Source of the DNA: an uncultured Cetobacterium sp.
GTDB taxonomy: Bacteria > Fusobacteriota > Fusobacteriia > Fusobacteriales > Fusobacteriaceae
Assembly (NCBI GenBank): GCA_900766645.1
Contig: CAAFWD010000183.1
Span: forward strand, 1 to 55,394
Length of the DNA: 55,394 nt
Direction of reading: 5' to 3'
This document shows positions 33,905-42,213 of this stretch, piece by piece. The notes below the pieces were generated by a model. The model did no database searches. It worked only from the letters and a program-made list of their open reading frames with translations, and was not told the DNA's origin. The position numbers were made by a program, and so were the translations under genes. Positions within the stretch are counted from its first letter, which is position 1, and each line of letters opens with the position of its first letter.

Positions 33905-35197
33905 TTAAACAACTAAACTTAAAACAGAAAGTGCTCCTATAAAAAGTAAAGTTGGATTTAATTTATCAAAATCTTTTGTTCCCAAGTGAACTAATATATA
34001 AGATATAAATCCAAAAGCTAGTCCGATACTGATACTATATGTTAAAGGCATCATTAAAATTGTAATAAATGAAGGGAAGAGAGTTTTATAATCTTTCCAG
34101 TCTAAGTCACAAATATTTTTAAACATATAAACTCCTACAATAATTAAAGCTGGAGCAGTTGCAAATGAAGGAACAATAGATACTAACGGAGTAAAGAAAA
34201 GAGCTATGATAAACATAGTTCCTGTAACAACAGAGGCTAGACCAGTTCTAGCACCAGCGGCTATTCCCGCTGCAGTTTCAGAAAGAGTTGTAACTGTACT
34301 CGTACCTAAAACAGCACCGACTATAGTAGCTGTAACATCAGAATAAAGCATCTTTCCTAAATCTTTTACTTTTCCATCTTTATCAGCAAGACCAATCTCT
34401 TTAGAACAAGCTATTAAAGTTCCTAGAGAATCAAAAAGATCAACAAACATAAATGAGAAAGCTGGTCCTAATAAAGAAAGTTTAAGAGCACCAAGTATAT
34501 CTAGTTTCATTGCAATTGGAGCAATACTAGGTGGAGTAGACATAATAGCAGATGGCATAGTAGTATCACCAGTGAATAATCCAATAACAGTAGCTGAAAC
34601 TATTCCTATTAGAATTCCTCCTTTAACTCTTCTAATCTCTAAAACAATGGCTATAAATAACCCAATTATTCCTATTAAAACTTGTGAGTTAAATTTAGAT
34701 AATCCGATTATAGTTGCAGGGTTTGGAGCAACTATACCTAAAGTTTTAAGACCTATAAAAGATATAAATAATCCAATACCACCAGTAACAGATATCTTTA
34801 AACAAAGTGGAATAGCATTAGCTATTTTTTCTCTAATCCCTCCTATTGATAGAAAGAAAAAGAAAACACCAGAAAGAAAAACAATACCTAATGCAGTTTG
34901 CCAAGGGATACCTCTACCAATAACAAGAGAGTAAGTGAAAAACGCGTTTAATCCCATTCCAGGAGCAAGTGCAAAAGGAACATTTGCAAAGAAAGCTGCA
35001 ATAAAAGTTCCGATAGCAGCAGAAAGAGCAGTAACAGTTATAAGAGCCCCTTTATCCATTCCTGATTCACTTAAAATTGCAGGATTGATAAAAATGATGT
35101 AAGCCATAGTTAGAAAAGTGGTAACTCCCCCTATAACTTCTTGCTTGACAGTACTGTTTCTGTCACTAATTTTGAAATAGTTGTCTAAAAAGTTCAT
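33905..35197 (-). CDS. Purine permease, AzgA/PbuG type (NCS2 family)
   Basis: A 430-residue inner-membrane importer for hypoxanthine, guanine or adenine. About thirteen hydrophobic segments are visible. Family hallmarks are GVTTFLTMAYIIFINPAIL, ALAPGMGLNAFFTYS (residues about 77-91) and the central FVDLFDSLGTLI. Its promoter sits just upstream and gives a 5' leader of only about 20 bases, so no purine riboswitch can be present in that leader. Confidence 0.93.
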   Translation of the reverse strand: MNFLDNYFKISDRNSTVKQEVIGGVTTFLTMAYIIFINPAILSESGMDKGALITVTALSAAIGTFIAAFFANVPFALAPGMGLNAFFTYSLVIGRGIPWQTALGIVFLSGVFFFFLSIGGIREKIANAIPLCLKISVTGGIGLFISFIGLKTLGIVAPNPATIIGLSKFNSQVLIGIIGLFIAIVLEIRRVKGGILIGIVSATVIGLFTGDTTMPSAIMSTPPSIAPIAMKLDILGALKLSLLGPAFSFMFVDLFDSLGTLIACSKEIGLADKDGKVKDLGKMLYSDVTATIVGAVLGTSTVTTLSETAAGIAAGARTGLASVVTGTMFIIALFFTPLVSIVPSFATAPALIIVGVYMFKNICDLDWKDYKTLFPSFITILMMPLTYSISIGLAFGFISYILVHLGTKDFDKLNPTLLFIGALSVLSLVV

Positions 35198-35224
35198 CTA
35201 AAAATCTCCTTAAGTTTTCCTTAT

Positions 35225-35252
35225 ATTATACAAGATATACTACATTAGTCAA
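35225..35252 (-). promoter_or_regulatory. Promoter of the purine permease
   Basis: On the - strand TTGACT (35247-35252), a 16-base spacer and TATAAT (35225-35230). The start codon is about 30 bases downstream with AAGGAG between. Confidence 0.75.
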
Positions 35253-35262
35253 ATAAAAAATA

Positions 35263-35291
35263 TTGACAAATATAAAAAAATAGTATACTAT
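35263..35291 (+). promoter_or_regulatory. Divergent + strand promoter of unknown purpose
   Basis: A perfect TTGACA (35263-35268) with TACTAT after 17 bases (35286-35291), or TATACT after 15 (35284-35289). Transcription would run only about 65 bases to the terminator at 35331-35362, and no gene on the + strand starts there. Confidence 0.5.
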
Positions 35292-35330
35292 GTTTGTATA
35301 GAATTTAAACAGACAACCCATATATAAATA

Positions 35331-35362
35331 AAAAACCTCTTTAGACATAAAGAGGTTTTTTT
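35331..35362. terminator. Bidirectional terminator downstream of the SEC-C gene
   Basis: A perfect 13-bp stem (35331-35343 with 35348-35360), A-rich on the left and T-rich on the right. On the - strand it ends the SEC-C gene; on the + strand it would end the short transcript from 35263. Confidence 0.9.
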
Positions 35363-35382
35363 ATTATAAATTTATAATAATA

Positions 35383-36471
35383 TTACTTTCCGCAACACTT
35401 CTTATATTTTTTTCCAGATCCACAAGTGCAAGGTTCATTTCTACCAATTTTGTTAACAGTTCTAGTTACACTAGGAGTTTTAACTTCATTAGAAGTTTCT
35501 GAACGAGAGAAACCTTTTAATGACCATAGAGGAAGAGTATTAGCAATATTTGTTACAATGGCAACAAAAGCTTTACTAGAGTTTAAAGAATCAAACTCTA
35601 CTCTTTCATTGAAATCATTAACGATCTCTTCTGTTGTTTTATTGTTTTTGATTTTATCTATTATAGATGTAATCTCAAAACCAATTTGTGCACCTTGAAG
35701 TTTGTGTTTCATAAGAAGAGCAATTAAATCAGCTACATCTTGAGTTTTTTCAATGAAGAAATAGTTCCAGTAGCTTTTATATTCTTCGTTTGATAAAACT
35801 TTATAATCTAACTCAGGATATTTAGCCATTTCTTCTAAAATCTCAACTGGTTCTCCAACAGAATCAGCGATGAAGTAAATAGTTCCTGTAGATTCATCAG
35901 CTATTTTAGCTATAAAAATATTTAATATCCATCTTTTATCAACAAAGTTATGAAGATCTTCTAAAGAGATATTAGTAAAAGTTTTTGATAATAATTCTAG
36001 TAATTGATTTTCAGAAATAACTCCATAAAATCTAATCATTCCAAGAGTAAGCATTTCAAGCTCTTGGTTGTAATCAATAACTTTTTTATTTTCTTCATTT
36101 TCAAAAAGAGTTTTAGCAGTTTTAATAAACCAAGGTGAAACTAAATAATGGTTATTGTCCTTCTCTTTTATTATATTCTTTGAAATAAATCCAAAGCTTT
36201 GAAGAGGGATTAAAAACTCTTCAAATTCATAAAAATCTTTTTCACTTACTTTATTATTCTCTTCATCAAGCTGAGATAGGAATACTATAGTGTCTTTAGA
36301 AAAAATATCTAAAAATGATTTATTTTCAACCTCATAGATTTCAACTATTTTTTCAACAAGTTTTCCTTTAACAGTATTTTTAGCAAGTTTTATATTAAAT
36401 TTAGCTAAAATCTTAAAAAGATCATCTTTTAGTAAGCTGTTTAAAGATTCCATTAAAAATTTATCTTCCAC
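35383..36471 (-). CDS. SEC-C metal-binding motif protein of unknown function
   Basis: About 362 residues. The last 20 form a zinc-binding SEC-C motif (CTCGSGKKYKKCC), as found at the C-terminus of SecA. The rest is acidic, mostly helical and not recognised. The open frame reaches TTG 36483, but the GGAGG site overlaps that codon, so GTG 36471 is the better start. It has no signal peptide. SEC-C motifs often mediate contacts with ribosomes or SecB, but a role here is not deducible. Confidence 0.8.
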   Translation of the reverse strand: MEDKFLMESLNSLLKDDLFKILAKFNIKLAKNTVKGKLVEKIVEIYEVENKSFLDIFSKDTIVFLSQLDEENNKVSEKDFYEFEEFLIPLQSFGFISKNIIKEKDNNHYLVSPWFIKTAKTLFENEENKKVIDYNQELEMLTLGMIRFYGVISENQLLELLSKTFTNISLEDLHNFVDKRWILNIFIAKIADESTGTIYFIADSVGEPVEILEEMAKYPELDYKVLSNEEYKSYWNYFFIEKTQDVADLIALLMKHKLQGAQIGFEITSIIDKIKNNKTTEEIVNDFNERVEFDSLNSSKAFVAIVTNIANTLPLWSLKGFSRSETSNEVKTPSVTRTVNKIGRNEPCTCGSGKKYKKCCGK

Positions 36472-36555
36472 TTTAACCTCCAAACATTTTTTATACTATT
36501 ATATCATAAAATCATAAAAATACAAAAATGTATAGAAATAGAGGGAAGTAGAGAT

Positions 36556-37269
36556 TTACCTTATTATTTTAATATCTTTTTTTATAAAGTATATTTTTCC
36601 ATTTTTAAATACAAATTGAATAGGATACACTTCAACACCATTTTTTATTGCAGTATAGAAAGTTTCTGCAAAAAGAGGATCAGTATCAGCTTTTGGAATA
36701 AAAAAATTAGAATCTCTTAAAACTAAAAGAAGAACAGCAGCTCGGTGTCCTTGTTTTTTAATTTCTATAAGTTCATTTAAATGTTTAACAGCTCTGATAC
36801 TTGGAGCATCTGGAAAGGTAGCAACTTTATTTATAGATAAAGAAACACCCTTAGTTTCAATATAGATTTTTTCATTATCCTTTTCAATCAAAAAATCTAA
36901 ACGACTTTTACCATATTTTACCTCAGGTTTAATTTTTTCATAGTCACCAAAAGGTGAGATTTTTACATGCTTTAAAAGGTTTTCAGCAATGTATCTATGA
37001 AAAGAGGAGTTAATAAGAATTTCTTCATTATCATCTGAAATAGCAGCAATAACATCCCAACTAGTTTTTCTATTTTCAGTATTTTTTGCTTTTCTTAAAA
37101 GAACTTTATTTCCTGGAAAAAGAAGTTCTTTTAGTCTTCCAGAGTCATGTACATGGGCTGTAACAATTTCATTACTATCAAGTTTAAAATTTGCGGTAAA
37201 TCTATTTGGTCTATCAATAAAAATACCAACAGCATCAATATCAATTTCATATAAAAGTTCAGTATTCAT
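36556..37269 (-). CDS. sfsA: SfsA-family DNA-binding/nuclease-like protein
   Basis: A 237-residue homologue of SfsA, first described as a stimulator of sugar fermentation genes in E. coli; the family has a nuclease-like fold. HVHDSGRLKELLFPGN, RLDFLIE and ETKGVSL...ATFPDAPSIRAVKHL are the conserved blocks. The ATG follows TAGGAGG. It lies downstream of the ferredoxin gene, beyond that gene's terminator, so some read-through or an unseen promoter must express it. Confidence 0.92.
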   Translation of the reverse strand: MNTELLYEIDIDAVGIFIDRPNRFTANFKLDSNEIVTAHVHDSGRLKELLFPGNKVLLRKAKNTENRKTSWDVIAAISDDNEEILINSSFHRYIAENLLKHVKISPFGDYEKIKPEVKYGKSRLDFLIEKDNEKIYIETKGVSLSINKVATFPDAPSIRAVKHLNELIEIKKQGHRAAVLLLVLRDSNFFIPKADTDPLFAETFYTAIKNGVEVYPIQFVFKNGKIYFIKKDIKIIR

Positions 37270-37280
37270 AAATCCTCCTA

Positions 37281-37308
37281 AATAAAAAATGGGATCTTTA
37301 AGATCCCA
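37281..37308 (-). terminator. Terminator of the ferredoxin gene
   Basis: On the - strand TGGGATCTT pairs with AAGATCCCA (37290-37308) and a T-rich tract follows (37281-37289 complement). It lies between the ferredoxin gene and sfsA. Confidence 0.82.
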
Positions 37309-37319
37309 AAATTTGCTTA

Positions 37320-37499
37320 TTACTCAGCTGGAGCAATACACTCAACTGGGCAAGTACCAGCGCAAGCACCACAATCGATACACTCGTCCTCGTTGATTCT
37401 TCTTTTTCCACCTTCAACTTCAGAGATGCAGCTAACAGGACAAATTGCCTCGCAAGCTCCACATCCAATACATAATTCTTCATTAATTCTATGAGCCAT
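37320..37499 (-). CDS. 2[4Fe-4S] ferredoxin
   Basis: A 59-residue electron carrier of clostridial type. Two CxxCxxCxxxCP motifs are visible: CIGCGACEAICP (residues 10-21) and CIDCGACAGTCP (40-51). It would serve pyruvate:ferredoxin oxidoreductase and similar anaerobic enzymes in the cytoplasm. The ATG at 37499 follows AAGGAGGT. A longer overlapping frame (37298-37483) is a shadow of this gene. It is monocistronic, with promoter, leader repeats and terminator. Confidence 0.97.
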   Translation of the reverse strand: MAHRINEELCIGCGACEAICPVSCISEVEGGKRRINEDECIDCGACAGTCPVECIAPAE

Positions 37500-37528
37500 T
37501 TTAGACCTCCTTATAAAAATATAAAATT

Positions 37529-37559
37529 AAGTTATCTTATACTTCGGTAACTTATACTT
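37529..37559 (-). repeat. Direct and inverted repeats in the ferredoxin leader
   Basis: CTTATACTT occurs at 37536-37544 and 37551-37559 on the + strand, 15 bases apart. AAGTTA (37529-37534) and TAACTT (37548-37553) form an inverted pair. They lie between the predicted transcription start and the ribosome-binding site, so they could be an operator or a short hairpin. Confidence 0.5.
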
Positions 37560-37565
37560 AACGAA

Positions 37566-37594
37566 AGTATACCATTTGTGTAGTAAAATCGCAA
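37566..37594 (-). promoter_or_regulatory. Promoter of the ferredoxin gene
   Basis: On the - strand TTGCGA (37589-37594), a 17-base spacer and TATACT (37566-37571), giving a leader of about 60 bases. Confidence 0.65.
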
Positions 37595-37706
37595 TAGAAA
37601 AATTACAATTTACTAAAGTACTTTTCAACTTAAAATTTGAAAATCCTTTTTATAAAATTAAAATTGAGATATAATAAGAAAAAATGGTAAAAGAGGAGCT
37701 ATTATT

Positions 37707-38261
37707 ATGAAAATATTTGTAATTTCTGATATACATGGATCAAGTTTTTATTTAAAAAAAGCGCTAGAAGCTTTTGAAAAAGAAAGATGTGATTATATTT
37801 TAATATTGGGAGATGAACTTTACCATGGACCAAGAAATCCCTTACCAGAAGAGTATGACCCTAAAAAAGTGGTCGAATTATTAAATCCTTTAAAAAATTT
37901 AATAGTTGCAGTAAGAGGGAATTGTGATAGTGAAGTAGATCAAATGCTATTAGAATATCCGATAATGGGGGATTATTCCACAATACTTTGGGAAGGAAAA
38001 AGAATTTTTTCAACACATGGGCATATTTATAATAAAGAAAACTTACCCCCAATTTCAAAGGGGGACATATTAATTTATGGGCACACACATATTCCTTTGT
38101 GTGAGGAAAATGAAGAGGGAGTATATATATTAAATCCGGGATCGATATCTTTGCCAAAAGGAGGATATGAAAATAGTTATGGAGTTTTTGAAGATGGAAA
38201 ATTTCTTGTAAAAACTTTAGAAGGAGAGATAATAAATAGCATACAAATAGAAAAAAAGTAA
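37707..38261 (+). CDS. yfcE: YfcE-type metallophosphoesterase
   Basis: A 184-residue phosphodiesterase of the MJ0936/YfcE group. Metal ligands are in SDIHGS (residues 7-12), LGDELYHGP, RGNCDSEVD and the paired histidines of HGHIY and GHTHIP. Natural substrate is unknown for this group. A TATAAT at 37670-37675 may be its -10 box, without a clear -35. It ends within a bidirectional terminator shared with lon. Confidence 0.9.
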   Translation: MKIFVISDIHGSSFYLKKALEAFEKERCDYILILGDELYHGPRNPLPEEYDPKKVVELLNPLKNLIVAVRGNCDSEVDQMLLEYPIMGDYSTILWEGKRIFSTHGHIYNKENLPPISKGDILIYGHTHIPLCEENEEGVYILNPGSISLPKGGYENSYGVFEDGKFLVKTLEGEIINSIQIEKK

Positions 38262-38282
38262 GGGGAAGCCCCTTACTTTTTC
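38251..38282. terminator. Bidirectional terminator, yfcE / lon
   Basis: A 13-bp stem (38253-38265 with 38269-38281) spans the 3' ends of both convergent genes, A-rich on one side and T-rich on the other. Confidence 0.88.
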
Positions 38283-40663
38283 TTTTTCATAGCATATTTT
38301 AAAACATCTTCAAAGTAATCTATATAGTAAACAACTATTCCATCTTTTAAGAAGTCAGGTAATCTATTAAAATCTTTTTCATTGTCTTTAGGAAGTATTA
38401 GTGTTGAAATTCCAACTCTACGAGCTGCAATTGTTTTTTCTCGAACTCCACCAATTGGTAAAACTTTTCCAGTAAGAGTAAGCTCACCAGTCATGGCTAG
38501 ATCTTTTTTGATAGGGGTATTTGTAGCAAGGGAATAAAGAGCTAAAGCCATAGTTATACCAGCAGAAGGACCATCTTTAGGAGTAGCTCCTTCAGGAACA
38601 TGTAGGTGAACCTGATTTTTTTCAAAGTATTCTTTAATATCTTCAGAAAGTTTCGAGTTATTTTTTAGTAGTGAACGAATATATGAATACGCAATTTCTG
38701 CAGATTCTTTCATAACACTACCTAGCTGTCCAGTAAGTTTAAGACCTTTTTCTTTAGTGCTTATACTAGTTGCTTCAATATAAAGAGTTGCTCCTCCAAG
38801 AGATGTCCAAGCTAATCCCAAAGTAACTCCTGGGATTTCTTTTTGATAAAGTTCCTCTGTGGTAAATATAGGAGGGCCTAAAAATTCCTCTAAATTTTTA
38901 TCTGTAATTTTAATTTTTTCGTTGTTTCCTTCAGCTAATTTTAGAGTAGTTTTTCTCATAATTTTTCTAATACTTTTATCAAGAGCTCTTACACCAGCTT
39001 CACGAGCATATTTATCTATAATATTTTTTAAAGCGACTTTACTAATTGTCACCTCTTTAGAAGATAATCCATGAACTTTCAATTGTTGAGGAATAAGGAA
39101 TTTTAAAGCTATTTGAACTTTTTCTTCAAGAATATATCCAGAAAGATGGATAACTTCCATTCTATCAAGTAAAGGTCTTGGGATTGTATCTAGCTGATTA
39201 GCAGTCGTAACAAATAAAATTTTAGAAAGATCAAATCTAATATCAAGATAGTGATCTAAAAAATCTTTATTTTGTTCTGGGTCAAGAACTTCAAGAAGAG
39301 CAGAAGCAGGGTCTCCTCTAAAACTATTTCCGATTTTATCAATTTCATCGATCATAATAACAGGGTTGGATGTTCTTACCAACTTTAAAGCTTGAAGAAT
39401 TTTACCAGGCATAGCACCGATATATGTACGTCTATGTCCTTTTATTTCGGCTTCATCAACCATACCACCAACGGAAAATCTATAGAAATTTCTATTTAAT
39501 GATTCTGCTATAGATTTACCAATAGATGTTTTTCCAACCCCAGGAGGACCAACAAAACATAGAATCGAACCATTAACATTTCCTGTTTTAATGACAGTAC
39601 TTACAAATTCAAGAATATTATTTTTAATATCCTCAAGTCCATAATGATCTCTGTCTAGGATAGCTTTAGCTTTTTTAACATCTAGTCTATCCTTTGAAAA
39701 AACTCCCCAAGGTAGTTCAACAATAGATTCAATATATGTTCTTGCGACATGGTATTCAGGTGATCCTTGATCGAGAACAGAGAGCTTCTCAAGTTGTTCA
39801 TTAACAACATGTGCAGCTTCATCAGAAAGAGTGATATGTTTTAATCTTTCTTTTATTTTATCTACAACAGCAGCTTTTTCATCTTTTTCTAAACCAAGCT
39901 CCTGTTTTATTAATTTTAGTTGTTCTCTTAAAAAGAATTCTTTTTGTTGTTTACTTACTTTATCTTCAATTTGTTTTGATAATCGAGCTTGAAGTTGAGA
40001 TATTTCAAGTTCTTTTTTAAGCATAGTTAAAAGTTTTTGAGCTCTATTATTCATATTAAATTCTTCTAAAAGATCTTGGAGATCTTTAGATTCAGCTTTT
40101 AACATAGAAGATACAAAATCTATAAAAATTCCAGGGTGATCATATGAAGCTTGAGAAACTAAAAGTTTTAATTCCTCTTTAAGTATTGGGTTAACTTCAA
40201 AAATTTCTTTAAGAGCAGTCATAATAGCAAGCATATAAGCTTTTAACTCAACAGATGAAATATCAGACTCATTATTATATTTAACTTTCCAACAAATTTT
40301 CGATTTTCCAAGTGTTTCTTTTACTTTTTTAAATCTTTCAACACCAAAAACAATAGCTTGAACAGATTCTGGAGATATGGATGTGATTTTATTTATTTTT
40401 ACAACTGTCCCTACCTCATAAAGATCAGAGTCAAAATAATTTTCATCATCAATCTCTCTAGTAAAAACAAGTCCAACAAATCCATTATAGTTATCTTCAG
40501 CATCTTGTAAAGTTTCTAAAAAATCTTTTCCAGTAAAAGCAATTGGAGTAAGAATATTTGGAAATAATGGCCTTATAACTAAAGGAAGAATAGGAATATT
40601 GTCAGGTAGTAAGTCCCTTATATTAACAAGATCTGTAGTGTTACCATTTTCATTCTTTTTCAT
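38273..40663 (-). CDS. lon: ATP-dependent protease Lon
   Basis: A 796-residue AAA+ serine protease that degrades damaged and short-lived regulatory proteins. The N-terminal substrate domain covers about residues 20-215. Walker A GPPGVGKT is at 372-379 and Walker B VIMIDEID at 435-442. The catalytic dyad is S700 (PKDGPSAG) and K743 (REKT). The C-terminus is a short lysine tail. The ATG follows AAAGGAGGA. A perfect inverted repeat 54-77 bases upstream may be a stress-response operator. Confidence 0.98.
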   Translation of the reverse strand: MKKNENGNTTDLVNIRDLLPDNIPILPLVIRPLFPNILTPIAFTGKDFLETLQDAEDNYNGFVGLVFTREIDDENYFDSDLYEVGTVVKINKITSISPESVQAIVFGVERFKKVKETLGKSKICWKVKYNNESDISSVELKAYMLAIMTALKEIFEVNPILKEELKLLVSQASYDHPGIFIDFVSSMLKAESKDLQDLLEEFNMNNRAQKLLTMLKKELEISQLQARLSKQIEDKVSKQQKEFFLREQLKLIKQELGLEKDEKAAVVDKIKERLKHITLSDEAAHVVNEQLEKLSVLDQGSPEYHVARTYIESIVELPWGVFSKDRLDVKKAKAILDRDHYGLEDIKNNILEFVSTVIKTGNVNGSILCFVGPPGVGKTSIGKSIAESLNRNFYRFSVGGMVDEAEIKGHRRTYIGAMPGKILQALKLVRTSNPVIMIDEIDKIGNSFRGDPASALLEVLDPEQNKDFLDHYLDIRFDLSKILFVTTANQLDTIPRPLLDRMEVIHLSGYILEEKVQIALKFLIPQQLKVHGLSSKEVTISKVALKNIIDKYAREAGVRALDKSIRKIMRKTTLKLAEGNNEKIKITDKNLEEFLGPPIFTTEELYQKEIPGVTLGLAWTSLGGATLYIEATSISTKEKGLKLTGQLGSVMKESAEIAYSYIRSLLKNNSKLSEDIKEYFEKNQVHLHVPEGATPKDGPSAGITMALALYSLATNTPIKKDLAMTGELTLTGKVLPIGGVREKTIAARRVGISTLILPKDNEKDFNRLPDFLKDGIVVYYIDYFEDVLKYAMKKKK

Positions 40664-40716
40664 AAAAATCCTCCTTTCACACTCGTATACATTAGATTAC
40701 ATAATAGACATTATCT

Positions 40717-40740
40717 TTCCTTTTAATTTCTTAAAAGGAA
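40717..40740. repeat. 10-bp inverted repeat upstream of lon
   Basis: TTCCTTTTAA (40717-40726) and TTAAAAGGAA (40731-40740) are perfectly inverted around TTTC, in the 197-base region between divergent lon and pgl. No T run follows on either strand, so a protein-binding site is more likely than a terminator. It differs from the CIRCE element. Confidence 0.6.
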
Positions 40741-40860
40741 TATTAATAATAAATAAGTAGAAAAATATATAAAGAGGGGATTTTAATTTTCAATTATTTC
40801 AATAGAATATATTTAAAATATTTGAAATATTTATGGAAATGTAGAAAGGAGTGATTTAAA

Positions 40861-41514
40861 ATGAGGATAATATGTATGTCGAAAAAAAATGATCTTTTTA
40901 AAAAAGCTGTAGATATATTTAAAGAAAAAGTTTATGGAAAAGACAGAATAGCTGTAGCATTTTCCGGGGGAAAAACACCAAAAGAGTTTTATAGAAAATT
41001 GGCCAAGGAAGATATAGCTTGGGACAAAATAGATATATTTATGGTTGATGAAAAGTATACAGCTTTAACTAGTGTAGATAGTAATTTTAATCTATTGAAA
41101 AAAAATCTTTTAGATAAAATAGAAATTCCGAAAGAGAATATATATAAAATAGAATTTTTAAAAACTCCATTGGATTCAAAACTTGACTATGAGAAAAGAC
41201 TTTTAAAATATTTTCACGGAAATATAGAATTTGATTTGGTATTTTTAGGAATAGGAGAGGATGGACATACTGCTTCAATTTTTGAAGTTGACGATGCTTT
41301 ATTAGAAGAACCAGTTATAATTACAGAAAATCAAAGGCATGAATATGTAAGAATAAGTTTGAGTTTAAATACTATTAATAAAGCAAAAGATAAAATATTT
41401 TTAGCTACCCAAGAAAAAGAAAAAATTTTAAATGATTTACATAGGTTGAAATATCCAGCTTCTTTAGTAGAGGATCCAATATACTTAATAGAAAAAAACA
41501 CAGAAAAGAGCTAA
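40861..41514 (+). CDS. pgl: 6-phosphogluconolactonase
   Basis: A 217-residue enzyme of the pentose phosphate pathway that hydrolyses 6-phosphogluconolactone. It belongs to the glucosamine-6-phosphate isomerase fold: AFSGGKTPKEFYRKL and FLGIGEDGHTASIF are the family motifs, and FMVDEKY...DSNFNLL fits the 6PGL/SOL branch rather than NagB. No zwf or gnd lies nearby. The ATG follows AAAGGAGTG. Confidence 0.92.
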   Translation: MRIICMSKKNDLFKKAVDIFKEKVYGKDRIAVAFSGGKTPKEFYRKLAKEDIAWDKIDIFMVDEKYTALTSVDSNFNLLKKNLLDKIEIPKENIYKIEFLKTPLDSKLDYEKRLLKYFHGNIEFDLVFLGIGEDGHTASIFEVDDALLEEPVIITENQRHEYVRISLSLNTINKAKDKIFLATQEKEKILNDLHRLKYPASLVEDPIYLIEKNTEKS

Positions 41515-41530
41515 AGTTTTAGCTCTTTTC
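41503..41530. terminator. Bidirectional terminator, pgl / YgjV-like gene
   Basis: A nearly perfect palindrome (41503-41515 with 41518-41530) covers the pgl stop codon and the end of the convergent gene. Confidence 0.8.
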
Positions 41531-42133
41531 AATATTTTTCGAGTAAATATTTTGAGATTCATGGATAAATCCCAGTTTTTTAATATAGTTAATATGTTCT
41601 TTTATACTTGTTTTATGAATAATTTTCTTATATCCTAAATTTCTAAAGAAATCTAAATTATCAACAAAAAGGTATTTGCCAAATTTTAGATCGCGATATC
41701 TTTCAGTGACATAGTCAATTTCTATTGTAATTTCATTGTTTTTTTCTGTCCAACCAATAATACCTGCGACAGAGTTATTTCTAATTAAAAAAAATATTTT
41801 ATTGAGATTGTCGAAGGATGGTTTAGCAAAAAAATATTCAATATCTTTATAGTTGTTATGAAGAAAAAAATTGAAAAATTCACTATTTTTATCAGCTGGA
41901 ATAAGAGTAAATGTATCTTTTGTTGAATAAAGTTTTCTTAAATATATTAGATTAAGGCAGGCTATTGCTAGATTCAATAAAACTGCTGAAAAAGATCCAA
42001 TGAAATACCCATAAATAGCAAACATAAGGCATCCAAGTGTATTTATCCAACGCAATTTTATAATAGAGGTCATAGATAGAGAGAGGAATATTACAAGGGA
42101 AGATAAAATACCAAAAATTTCAATTGTATTCAT
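41519..42133 (-). CDS. Membrane protein with YgjV-like N-terminus and acetyltransferase-like C-terminus
   Basis: About 204 residues. The first 70 contain two or three hydrophobic segments resembling the YgjV inner-membrane family. From about residue 75 the sequence is soluble and reminiscent of a GNAT acyltransferase (VAGIIGWTEKNNEITIEIDYV, then RDLKFGKYLFVDNLDFFRNLGYKKI). The open frame reaches TTG 42145, but GGAGG overlaps that codon, so ATG 42133 was chosen. Substrate and function are unknown. Confidence 0.75.
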   Translation of the reverse strand: MNTIEIFGILSSLVIFLSLSMTSIIKLRWINTLGCLMFAIYGYFIGSFSAVLLNLAIACLNLIYLRKLYSTKDTFTLIPADKNSEFFNFFLHNNYKDIEYFFAKPSFDNLNKIFFLIRNNSVAGIIGWTEKNNEITIEIDYVTERYRDLKFGKYLFVDNLDFFRNLGYKKIIHKTSIKEHINYIKKLGFIHESQNIYSKNIEKS

Positions 42134-42213
42134 AAATACCTCCAAATAAGATGTTTACTTTATCTATTCAATGAAATAAAAAAAATCCTTTAAAATGAGA
42201 GAGGTCGATAAAA

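Noticed and set aside
34572..34934. 120-residue + strand open frame
   Set aside because: Antisense shadow of the purine permease; its composition reflects hydrophobic codons of the real gene.
35198..35224. Purine riboswitch upstream of the purine permease
   Set aside because: The predicted promoter leaves only about 20 bases of leader and no aptamer-like sequence was seen.
37298..37483. 61-residue - strand open frame
   Set aside because: It is a shadow of the ferredoxin gene at 37320-37499, whose frame shows both CxxCxxCxxxCP motifs.
40681..40716. CIRCE heat-shock element upstream of lon
   Set aside because: Only a fragment (CACTC) is present on one side; no inverted TTAGCACTC/GAGTGCTAA pair exists.
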